From: Planctomycetota bacterium
Lineage (GTDB): Bacteria; Planctomycetota; Planctomycetia; Pirellulales; PLA5
Length of the DNA: 43,601 nt
Assembly (NCBI GenBank): GCA_003576845.1
Contig: QEVJ01000034.1
Location: forward strand, 1-43,601
Direction of reading: 5' to 3'
Part shown: in pieces, positions 9,701 through 15,848 of the stretch
How positions within the stretch are numbered: the stretch's first letter is position 1
Layout of the letters: each line of letters begins with the position of its first letter
Made by a program: the position numbers and the translations under genes
Notes under the pieces: model-generated
Seen by the model: only the letters and a program-made list of their open reading frames with translations
Told to the model about the DNA's origin: nothing
Database searches by the model: none

Positions 9701-10927
9701 ACCTTGCGCTATCAAGACGGCGTTAGCCCTGCCGCGAATTACGCGGGCACGCGCGACACGGAAATCCGCGCCGGACAGGCGACGCAGAACTTCGGCACGG
9801 ACACCAACCTGGAAATCGACGGCGACGACGGCGGCTTCGACCTCGCCGCGCTGTTCCGATGGCAGATCAGCCCGAGCGACCTCCCGCTCGGCAGCGCGAT
9901 CGTCGGGGCGTCGATCACGCTCGACGTGACGAACGCGACTGGCGGACCGTACGAGATTTCGCGCATGCTCCGCGACTGGGACGAAAGCCAGGCCACGTGG
10001 AGCGTGTTCCGCACCGGCCAGGCCTGGGCGACCGCCGGCGCCGGCGGCGCGGCGGATCGCGGCGCCGTGCTCGCAACGGTCGGCAACTCACCCGTCGGGC
10101 GGCAAACGTACTCCTTCAACGCGGCCGGCGTCGATCTCGTGCGGCAATGGTTCAGCGGCGCGGCCGCGAATTACGGAGTGATCGTTGCCAACACGTCGAC
10201 GACCGATGGGCTGGACGTCAGTTCGCGCGAAGTGCCCACCGCGGCGAATCGGCCTCTGTTGAGCATCAGCTACGTCCCCGCTTCGCTTCCAGGCTTGCCG
10301 GGAGATATCGACGCGAGCGGCGCGGTGAACGTCGCCGACATCGACCTGCTGTTCGACGCGATCGCTCTGGCGAGCGCCGATCCCGCGTTCGATCTCAACG
10401 GCGACTCGGTGGTCGATCGGGCCGACGCCGATCATATCGTGCGCACGATTCTCGGCACGGAGTACGGCGACGCGAATCTCGACGGCATGGTGAACCGCAG
10501 CGACGCCGCCACTCTTTCGCGCAACTTCGGCAAGGCCGCGACGTGGAGTACGGGCGATTTCGACGGCGACCGGCTCTCGACGCTGGCCGACCTGGCGCTG
10601 CTCCAGGCGGGCTTATCCGCGCCGCCCTCGCCAACGGCTAGCACCGCGGCAAGCGCGCTGCGCGTAATTCGCGATGGTTCGGGTACTTCGTCCGGCGCCG
10701 ATACGGGTCGCGCAGCGGTTGCGAATCGCCGGCCCTCCCGCGTACGCACGCCGGCCGAACCCGCGCCTGCATCCCTCGGCGGCAGCCGGTCTCGGTCGGT
10801 GGAACGCGATCCCCTGCACGTGGAGCCGCGGGCTTCCGATGTCGCAACCGCCGCCCGGGCGCGACGCTCGCTAGTTCGCGCGGGACGCGAATTATCCGCC
10901 CTGGACGAGGTCTTTGCCGACGAATGA
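3764..10927 (+). CDS. Giant secreted lamin-tail/CotH/FN3/DNRLRE/dockerin protein
   Basis: The product has 2387 residues. ATG 3764 is chosen over TTG 3761 because AGGAAG lies seven bases upstream of it. The N-terminus is Arg-rich and carries FRIEPLEARQLLA, a motif common at the start of giant planctomycete exported proteins. By position: lamin-tail domain about 50-160; chitobiase C-terminal-like segment about 725-800; CotH-like kinase region about 840-1265, with NSDWPHKNYW and MWDSEWS in the places of the CotH catalytic motifs; further lamin-tail domains near 1380, 1560 and 1706; FN3 about 1887-1975; DNRLRE-like domain about 1980-2170; dockerin repeats about 2175-2290; and a low-complexity tail ending LDEVFADE. 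It is likely extracellular or cell-surface. CotH domains elsewhere phosphorylate secreted proteins; whether this one is active is unknown. Confidence 0.9.
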   Translation: MRTRKRWFARERLAARGFRGGQRTRTASGRQRPREFRIEPLEARQLLAANPIITEFMADNQSTLEDNASPRAHSDWIELQNAGDTAIDLAGWHLTDDADDLGKWTFPSRVLPPGEFLVVFASGNDAPDGAGNLHTNFALAAEGEYLALVRPDMSIASEFGPGGTDYPAQYPDISFGIGVSETVTPLVASNAAISYLTPTAASELPATWNQLGGSTTGFVAGTNGVGYNLETPPPSTPGFLARVIDVTSQISATTTADQVLVNPAAFGVTSDASAIVAQVDFAGGAGTFGVNNPYPNGVANETMEDFLVHAQANVVIPAGTWQIAVGSDDGARLTLDGANFLSRFGENGVQNSADEIRYEAPRGHGWTGGTFTTSVPLATTLDAIMYERGGGDSFEIAIRNAAGGSSTSVSAAGGWVLLGDTTLGWAVSTDASLPPTTVLQPGGAGAIGTQSIAGNLNLASGGALVAEINGDTNAADKLTVSGTLTLGGSSRLEVAVIAGTLQAGDTFDILDAAATSGTFNQIALPLPAVGLKWDTSLLHTTGVIRVIVDPNPDEDPLPGNSTRQQIEDYTNLIATDAEATMFGGAASAFVRIPFGVADLANIESLRLRLKFDDGFVAYINGQEVARTNAPQTLAFDSAATAERTKAQALAFAEIPLSFDVGLLNVGPGEQNVLAIHGLNLDPIDNDFLLLAELTGVKVETSAHRYFDPATPGSVNNSGAADVIVPLSVSHERGFYAAPFNLVLSTPTPDVTIRYTTNGSPPTATTGQVYTSPLPIAATTTLRAAAFRDGYLPTPIETHTYLFVDDVAQQTASGALAAGFPATWGSTGADYGLDPDVIGPGDLFGGQYAASIRDDLRAAGTLSIVLRTDDMFGASGIYSNPDSRGSAWERPTSVEYFPADGSEGFQIDAGIRIQGGAFRSHGLTLKKSFRLAFRDSYGAGKLRYPFFGDDATDEFDALVLRANSNDAWNFWGGSNVQYLRDQWGRSTQLAMGQPSAHGNFVHLYINGQYWGLYNPSERPNHAFAATYFGGDKDNWDAINSGSAVNGSTAAWNTMISLASAVNTTNAAASDAAYQQLQGNNADGTDSPTREDYLDVDNLIDYMIVNLYGGNSDWPHKNYWVGRERGPNSTGFKFFMWDSEWSLGIQSDVNSNQTGVANGVAQPYGLLRANAEFRLRFADRLHEHFFNGGALYVDPSNPNYDPANPQRNVPAARYAELAAQIEQAIVGESARWGDMGSATPRTWATWDAQRDFLMNSYFPLRSQNVLNQFRAGNLYPATAAPEFLVNGVRQHGGSFPVGALLSVENPNTGGAGTVFVTFDGSDPRDYDWTTHVASPAASAVTLAPSGTVGLTDTVTVKARIRRDLGGGQFEWSALSETTFAPVLSDLRITEVHYHPADPTPEELAANPLLSASDFEFIELRNVGAGAINLSGAMLSDGVAFAFAGSAVTSLAPGQRAVVVSNEAAFALRYSDQLSGIRIAGAFTGNLNNAGERVVLSGAFGETLVEFSYGDNWYPHTDGEGYSLTVLDDANLLADLNASMSWRPSQQLHGSPGTGDSAPTPGAVVINEVLANTNAADRIELFNRSAAPVDVGHWFVSNAADERRKYRIAAGTIIPAGGYLVLTEGGDFGAASGDPGALIPFELSEHGDAVYLTASDATGDLFGYREGQAFAASLAGESIGLYAKSGGGTDFVRLASATFGAANSAPVVGPLVLNEIMYNPAAGEPEFIEIRNINASAVALDDGVGNAWRLRGAIEFAFPLGAAIPAGGYAVVFQGTDGGDAAAEAAAFRAARGIAASVPVFVYTAAEHGSLNNAGEKLFLDMPGAADSGLPEQPYVLVDAVRYDPIAPWPTEADGGGSSLSRIDSSAYGNDVANWIAGTIGGTPGSENVGIDTTPPTAPANLRAALVAADRVHLAWDRASDPQTGVSHYNVYRNGVLVGSTPLPVMTDLGVSAGASLSYQIAAVNRDGLESPRSAPAVLGPQTLRYQDGVSPAANYAGTRDTEIRAGQATQNFGTDTNLEIDGDDGGFDLAALFRWQISPSDLPLGSAIVGASITLDVTNATGGPYEISRMLRDWDESQATWSVFRTGQAWATAGAGGAADRGAVLATVGNSPVGRQTYSFNAAGVDLVRQWFSGAAANYGVIVANTSTTDGLDVSSREVPTAANRPLLSISYVPASLPGLPGDIDASGAVNVADIDLLFDAIALASADPAFDLNGDSVVDRADADHIVRTILGTEYGDANLDGMVNRSDAATLSRNFGKAATWSTGDFDGDRLSTLADLALLQAGLSAPPSPTASTAASALRVIRDGSGTSSGADTGRAAVANRRPSRVRTPAEPAPASLGGSRSRSVERDPLHVEPRASDVATAARARRSLVRAGRELSALDEVFADE

Positions 10928-11123
10928 GCGCGGCGAACTCAGAGCGCGAAATGCCCCGATTCGGCTTTGCGTAGCCGACGTTCGAGGCCGATGTATACTT
11001 GGGATATGGCCGGATTCCGAACCTCTCGGCGAGGCGAATCCGTGCAATCGGACACGCTCGCCGGCCGCCCAAAACTGCCTCATTTCCGCACAGCACGTCC
11101 GCGTTGTTGGGGTTCCACCGATC

Positions 11124-12155
11124 ATGGCGGCACGGCGACGCGGCGGACCACGGTGGGCACAGTATTCGACCGATGAACTGCTGAAACTCCGGTTTTGCGA
11201 TCTGGGCCTGCGGCTCGAAGACACTCCGCTCTGGGAGCGCGTCGAGCGGCTCTACGACGAGCTCGAACAGCGGGGCATCCACTTCCGGCCCCATTGCTGG
11301 CTCGCCGAAGAATGGTTTTCGCCCGACGGCGTGCCGGGCATCGCGATCCCGTTCTATCTCGCCCATCCGCGGCTCGCCCGCCTCGAAAAGCAGCAAATGC
11401 TCGAAGTCGAAGGCGGCACCGAAACCTGGTGCATGAAAATCCTGCGGCACGAAGCCGGCCACGCGCTCGACACGGCCTACCGCCTGCACCGCCGCAGACA
11501 ATATCGCCAGGTGTTCGGCAAAGCGTCCGATCCTTACCCGGAGTTCTACCAACCGAAGCCCTACAGCCGCAGCTTCGTGCTGCACCTCGATCTGTGGTAC
11601 GCACAGAGTCATCCGGCCGAGGACTTCGCCGAGACGTTTGCCGTCTGGTTGCGGCCGCGATCGCCGTGGCGGTCGCGCTATAACGATTGGCCCGCCATCG
11701 CCAAGCTCGAATACGTAAATGAATTGATGCAGGAGATTGCGGGCACGCCGCCGGCAGTGCGCTCGCTGCGGCACGTCGAGCCGATTCGCGACAACCGCCG
11801 CACGCTCGGCGAACACTACACCGAGAAGCGGCGCCGATATCGCGGCGACGCGCCGCCGATCTACGACCGCGAGTTGCGGCGCTTGTTTTCCGCAGCGCCC
11901 GAGAACGCGCATCGGCCTTCGGCCGCCGCCTTCTTGCGGCGCATTCGCGTGAAGCTCCGCCGCGTCGTCGCCCATTGGACGGGGCAGTATCAATACGTTA
12001 TCAACCAGGTGTTGTCGGAAATGATTGACCGCTGCCGCGAGTTGAACCTGCGGCTCGCCACGCCCGCCCGCCAGGCCGAACGCGATGCGCTGGTCATGGT
12101 CACGGTGCAAACGATGAACTATCTTCATGCGGGACACCATCGGGTGGCGTTATGA
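11124..12155 (+). CDS. Putative zinc-binding metallopeptidase
   Basis: The protein is 343 residues when started at ATG 11124; the frame continues upstream into the previous gene without family-like sequence. The zinc motif HEAGH is at residues 109-113 in ILRHEAGHALDTAYRL, and EDFAETFAVWL around residue 170 offers a downstream glutamate ligand, as in gluzincins. This resembles the putative zinc-binding metallopeptidase family (Peptidase_Mx type). No signal peptide is visible, so it should be cytoplasmic. Its TGA overlaps the ATG of the ATP-grasp gene (ATGA at 12152-12155), implying coupled translation and a joint function, for example making and trimming a peptide bond. The substrate is unknown. 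The 196-base gap upstream (10928-11123) contains only a weak TATACT at 10994. Confidence 0.8.
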   Translation: MAARRRGGPRWAQYSTDELLKLRFCDLGLRLEDTPLWERVERLYDELEQRGIHFRPHCWLAEEWFSPDGVPGIAIPFYLAHPRLARLEKQQMLEVEGGTETWCMKILRHEAGHALDTAYRLHRRRQYRQVFGKASDPYPEFYQPKPYSRSFVLHLDLWYAQSHPAEDFAETFAVWLRPRSPWRSRYNDWPAIAKLEYVNELMQEIAGTPPAVRSLRHVEPIRDNRRTLGEHYTEKRRRYRGDAPPIYDRELRRLFSAAPENAHRPSAAAFLRRIRVKLRRVVAHWTGQYQYVINQVLSEMIDRCRELNLRLATPARQAERDALVMVTVQTMNYLHAGHHRVAL

Positions 12156-13183
12156 AGAAGCTGCGCATTATCGTGCCGATGCACATCACGCTCGTCCCTC
12201 CGGACACGCTCGACGGCTACACCGACAAGGAGATCGCCGAGTGGAAGACGGAGTACGACGTCGTGCGCGCGCTGCGCGACTTGGGACACGAAGTCCGCCC
12301 CCTCGGCCTCATCGACGACCTCACCGAGCTGCGCAAAGCGATCAGCGACTGGAAGCCGCACGTCGCGTTCAACCTGCTCGAAGAGTTTCACAGCGTGCCG
12401 ACCTACGATCAGCACGTGGTGAGCTACCTGGAGTTGATGCGGCAGCCGTACACGGGCTGCAATCCCCGCGGCCTGCTCCTCGCGCACGACAAGGAACTAT
12501 GCAAGAAGCTGCTGACGTATCACCGCATCGCCACGCCGGGATTCGTCGTGTTTCCGCGGAACCGCGCCGTCAAGCGGCCCACGAAGCTCAAGTTTCCGCT
12601 GATCGTCAAATCGGCGACCGAGGACGCCTCGCTCGGCATTTCGCAGGCATCGATCGTCGCCAGCGACGACAAGCTCAAAGACCGCGTGGCCTTTGTCTTC
12701 GACCAGCTCAAGTCCGACGCGCTCGTCGAGGAATACATCGACGGCCGCGAGTTGTACGTCGGCATGATGGGCAACGAGCGGCTGCAAACGTTTCCGGTGT
12801 GGGAGATGTCGTTTGCGGGAATGCCCGAGGGCGCGCCGAAAATCGCCACCCGCCGGGTCAAATGGGACGAGGCGTATCAGAAAAAATACGGCATTGCGAC
12901 CGATGCCGCCGCCGACTTGTCGCCGGAAACCGAACGCCGCATCGCCGCGATCTGCAAGCGCGTGTACCGGGTGCTCAGCATCAGCGGCTATGCCCGCATG
13001 GACCTGCGGATGACCGAAGACGGGCGGCTCTACATCCTCGAAGCGAACCCCAATCCAAACTTGTCCTACGGCGAGGACTTTTCCGAGTCGGCCGAGAAGG
13101 CGGGGATTGCTTACGGGGATTTGTTGCAGAAGATCATCAACCTCGGCATGAACTATCGGGCGGCGTGGGCGATGCAAGGGTAA
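12152..13183 (+). CDS. ATP-grasp ligase, D-Ala-D-Ala ligase-like
   Basis: This 343-residue protein has the ATP-grasp layout: an N-terminal Rossmann-like part with HVAFNLLEEF near residues 70-79, a central ATP-binding part (LKFPLIVKSATEDASLGIS, then ALVEEYIDGRELYVGM), and the metal-binding end YILEANPNPNLS near residue 296. It would join a carboxylate to an amine using ATP. Homologues are often annotated as D-alanine-D-alanine ligase, but no mur or dcw gene is nearby and the partner is a metallopeptidase, so a role in peptide or small-molecule modification is at least as likely. It starts within the stop codon of the peptidase gene. The ECF sigma gene begins 56 bases downstream. Confidence 0.85.
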   Translation: MKKLRIIVPMHITLVPPDTLDGYTDKEIAEWKTEYDVVRALRDLGHEVRPLGLIDDLTELRKAISDWKPHVAFNLLEEFHSVPTYDQHVVSYLELMRQPYTGCNPRGLLLAHDKELCKKLLTYHRIATPGFVVFPRNRAVKRPTKLKFPLIVKSATEDASLGISQASIVASDDKLKDRVAFVFDQLKSDALVEEYIDGRELYVGMMGNERLQTFPVWEMSFAGMPEGAPKIATRRVKWDEAYQKKYGIATDAAADLSPETERRIAAICKRVYRVLSISGYARMDLRMTEDGRLYILEANPNPNLSYGEDFSESAEKAGIAYGDLLQKIINLGMNYRAAWAMQG

Positions 13184-13239
13184 TCCCGCTTCGGTTACGA
13201 ACGGATGACTCGCGCAACGCAATCGAGTATGCTCGGGGC

Positions 13240-13923
13240 ATGGCATCCAATAGCTCTCCTGCCGCTTCGCGTATGTGGCCCGCCTCCGACCAGACCCAGG
13301 AGTTACTCTCTGTCGCCCGCCGCGGCGACGCGGATGCGGTGAACCGCCTGCTCGAACGGCACCGCGAAGCCCTGCGGCGAATGATCGACATGCGGCTTGA
13401 CCGGCGGATTCGCCAGCGGGTCGACGCCAGCGACGTGGTGCAGGAGGTGCTCGTCGACGCCCATCGGCGGATGAACGATTATCTTTCCAATCCGGCGATG
13501 CCGTTTCACCTCTGGCTCCGGCAAATGGCCCAGGACCGGCTGATCGACGCCCATCGCCGGCACCGCGACGCGGCCCGGCGCAGCCTCGATCGCGAGCAGC
13601 CGCTGGCGATTGCCGGAACGGACGACCGCTCGACGATTGAGCTCGCCGCGCAGATCTGGGATCGCGAGCTAACGCCCGCGGCGGCGGCGACGGTCCGCGA
13701 ACTCCAGCAGCGATTCGCCGAGGCGGTCGAAAAGCTCGACGAACAAGACCGCGAAGTCGTGCTGATGCGGCACTTCGAGCAGCTCTCCAACGGCGAAGTG
13801 GCCGAAACGCTGGGACTAACCGCGCCGGCCGCGAGTATGCGCTATTTGCGCGCGATGCGGCGGCTGCGAGAGCTCCTCGATGCCGAAGGCGGCGATGCAA
13901 GCGGGCCGGGAGCATCGTCATGA
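13240..13923 (+). CDS. ECF RNA polymerase sigma factor (kinase-linked planctomycete type)
   Basis: The product has 227 residues from ATG 13240; ATG 13273 is an alternative, as neither has a strong ribosome site. Sigma region 2 spans roughly residues 20-105 (DASDVVQEVLVDAHRRM, LRQMAQDRLIDAHRRH). Region 4 spans about 165-215 (LDEQDREVVLMRHFEQLSNGEVAETLGL). Such factors redirect RNA polymerase. The stop overlaps the start of a Ser/Thr kinase gene (ATGA at 13920-13923). Planctomycetes are known for ECF groups encoded beside Ser/Thr kinases and without a classical anti-sigma factor, so phosphorylation control is the likely switch; this is inference from gene order. Confidence 0.9.
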   Translation: MASNSSPAASRMWPASDQTQELLSVARRGDADAVNRLLERHREALRRMIDMRLDRRIRQRVDASDVVQEVLVDAHRRMNDYLSNPAMPFHLWLRQMAQDRLIDAHRRHRDAARRSLDREQPLAIAGTDDRSTIELAAQIWDRELTPAAAATVRELQQRFAEAVEKLDEQDREVVLMRHFEQLSNGEVAETLGLTAPAASMRYLRAMRRLRELLDAEGGDASGPGASS

Positions 13924-15671
13924 GCGCCGCCGAGCGAAGCGTCGCCGACCGCGACGAACGGCTCGCGGCATTGTTCGAGACGCTGATCGCCCAATACCGC
14001 GACGGCCTGCGGCCGAACGTCGACGACGTCGCCGCGAACGACCCGGATTTGATCGAAGAGCTACGCGAGTTGGTGTCGGCGGCAATCGTGGCCGACCTAG
14101 TGGCGCTCAACACGCCGAGCGTGACGGCCGTCCACGGTGGCCCGGCGGCATTCGCGGCATCGGGCGGAGCGAATATCGCGGACGCATTGCCCCCGGTGTA
14201 TTCGCCGGGGGCTGAATTTGGGGATTTCGAGCTCGTCGACGAACTGGGCCGCGGGGGGATGGGCGTCGTCTATCGCGCGCGGCAACTCAGCTTGGGACGC
14301 GAGGTGGCGCTCAAGATGATTCTCGACGGTCGCCTAGCTTCGGCCGCCGACCGGAGCCGCTTTCAAGCCGAAGCCGAAGCCGCCGCGCGGCTCCAGCACC
14401 CGGCGATCGTGCCGATCTACGAGGTCGGCGAGCACGACGGCCGGCCCTATTTCAGCATGAAGCTCGTCGAGGGCCAGACTCTTGCCCAGCGTCTCGCGCA
14501 GGGACCGATGCCGCAGCGCGACGCTGCCCGGCTGGTCGCGGAAGTCGCCTGGGCGATTCACTATGCACATTCGCAGGGCGTGTTGCATCGCGATCTCAAG
14601 CCGTCGAATCTCGTCATCGACGCCGAGGGCCGGCCGCACGTGACCGACTTCGGCCTGGCCAAACGGATGGAGGGCGACGCCAGCTTGACCAAGAGCGGAG
14701 CGATTCTGGGCACGCCCGCCTACATGGCGCCGGAGCAAGCCGCCGGAAGCCGCGGGCAGGTGGGGCCGGCCGCCGACATCTACGCCCTCGGCACGATCCT
14801 CTATCAGATGCTCGTCGGCCGTCCGCCGTTTCAGTCGGCCTCGCCCGTCGACACGTTGATCGCGGTGCTCGAGCACGACCCAGTGCCGCCGCGGATGCTC
14901 GACGCCAACGTCGACGCCGATCTCGAGATGATCGCGCTCAAGTGCCTGCAAAAGCCGCCGGAACTGCGCTATCCCACCGCGGCGGCCCTGGCGAACGATC
15001 TCGATGCGTTCCTCGCCGACGAGCCGATCTCGGCGCGCTCGGGTCGGTTCAGCGAGATCGTCGCGCGGATGTTTCGGCCGTCGCACCATGCCACGGTGCT
15101 CGAAAACTGGGGCCTGTTGTGGATGTGGCACAGCGTCGCCCTGCTGGTGCTGTGCCTCGTGACCAATCTGTTCGAGCTGCTCAAGCCGCGCGATCCGTTC
15201 TTCGAGTCGCCGCTGCCCTACGTCATGCTTTGGGGCGGCGGACTGGCAATCTGGGCGCCGATCTTCTGGGCGATTCGCCGCCGCGCAGGGCCGGTCACGT
15301 TCGTCGAACGCCAGATCGCGCATCTCTGGGGCGGCAGCGTCATCTCCTGCGTGCTGCTGTTCGCCATCGAATACATCCTCGGCGAGCCGGTGCTCAAGTT
15401 GTCGCCGATGTTGGCCTTGATGAACGGCATTATCTTCGTCGCCAAGGCCGGCATCCTCAGTGGCGAGTTCTACGTGCATGCCGGCGCGATGTTCGTCACC
15501 GCCATCGCCATGGCCGCCATCGACGCCGCCGGATGGCACTTCGGCATCTCCCTGTTCGGCGTCGCCTCGGCCGCAACGTTCTTCGTTCCGGGCTGGAAGT
15601 ACTACCGCCAGAGCCGCCAGACGCGCCGCGAAGCCGAAGCCGCGGAAAAAGCGCGGACGATGGCAACGTGA
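13920..15671 (+). CDS. Membrane-bound Ser/Thr protein kinase (Hanks type)
   Basis: The 583-residue protein begins with about 100 residues of acidic/helical leader (RLAALFETLIAQYRDGL, LIEELRELV). The kinase domain follows at about 102-360: glycine loop GRGGMGVV (110-117), Lys132 in VALKMI, catalytic HRDLKPSN (223-230), DFG (243-245), and GTPAYMAPEQ in the activation segment. The C-terminal 190 residues carry several hydrophobic helices (VALLVLCLVTNLF, LPYVMLWGGGLAIWAPIFW, ISCVLLFAIEYIL, MFVTAIAMAAIDAA), so it is anchored in the inner membrane. All key catalytic residues are present. It is translationally coupled to the sigma factor gene and is its probable regulator. Confidence 0.93.
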   Translation: MSAAERSVADRDERLAALFETLIAQYRDGLRPNVDDVAANDPDLIEELRELVSAAIVADLVALNTPSVTAVHGGPAAFAASGGANIADALPPVYSPGAEFGDFELVDELGRGGMGVVYRARQLSLGREVALKMILDGRLASAADRSRFQAEAEAAARLQHPAIVPIYEVGEHDGRPYFSMKLVEGQTLAQRLAQGPMPQRDAARLVAEVAWAIHYAHSQGVLHRDLKPSNLVIDAEGRPHVTDFGLAKRMEGDASLTKSGAILGTPAYMAPEQAAGSRGQVGPAADIYALGTILYQMLVGRPPFQSASPVDTLIAVLEHDPVPPRMLDANVDADLEMIALKCLQKPPELRYPTAAALANDLDAFLADEPISARSGRFSEIVARMFRPSHHATVLENWGLLWMWHSVALLVLCLVTNLFELLKPRDPFFESPLPYVMLWGGGLAIWAPIFWAIRRRAGPVTFVERQIAHLWGGSVISCVLLFAIEYILGEPVLKLSPMLALMNGIIFVAKAGILSGEFYVHAGAMFVTAIAMAAIDAAGWHFGISLFGVASAATFFVPGWKYYRQSRQTRREAEAAEKARTMAT

Positions 15672-15674
15672 GAT

Positions 15675-15822
15675 TGAAACACGGAAACACCGAAACGCGA
15701 AGCCACAGAGAAAACTCAATGCAGAAAAAAATGCAAAATGAGAAATGCAACGGCATCTCGGCACACGTTGCATTCTTCATTCTGCATTTTGCATTCTCCG
15801 TGTCTCCGCGTCTCCGTGTTTT
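15675..15822. repeat. Long imperfect inverted repeat between convergent genes
   Basis: The gap between the kinase gene and the convergent cytochrome gene is an AT-rich imperfect palindrome in a GC-rich genome. The inner arms AATGCAACG (15744-15752) and CGTTGCATT (15766-15774) are perfect. Pairing continues outward with gaps through the ATGCAAAATG-like and CATTCTGCATTTTGC-like arms, and then through ACACGGAAACACCG against CTCCGCGTCTCCGTGTTT. It resembles dispersed planctomycete extragenic repeats built of CCGTGTCTCCGTG units; it may also terminate transcription in both directions. Confidence 0.65.
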
Positions 15823-15848
15823 AGAACCTATCCACCACCGCGCGGCAA

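Noticed and set aside
12127-13239. Upstream part of the frame that ends in the ECF sigma factor
   Set aside because: It overlaps the ATP-grasp gene in another frame and is Arg-rich without family similarity; only 13240-13923 is coding.
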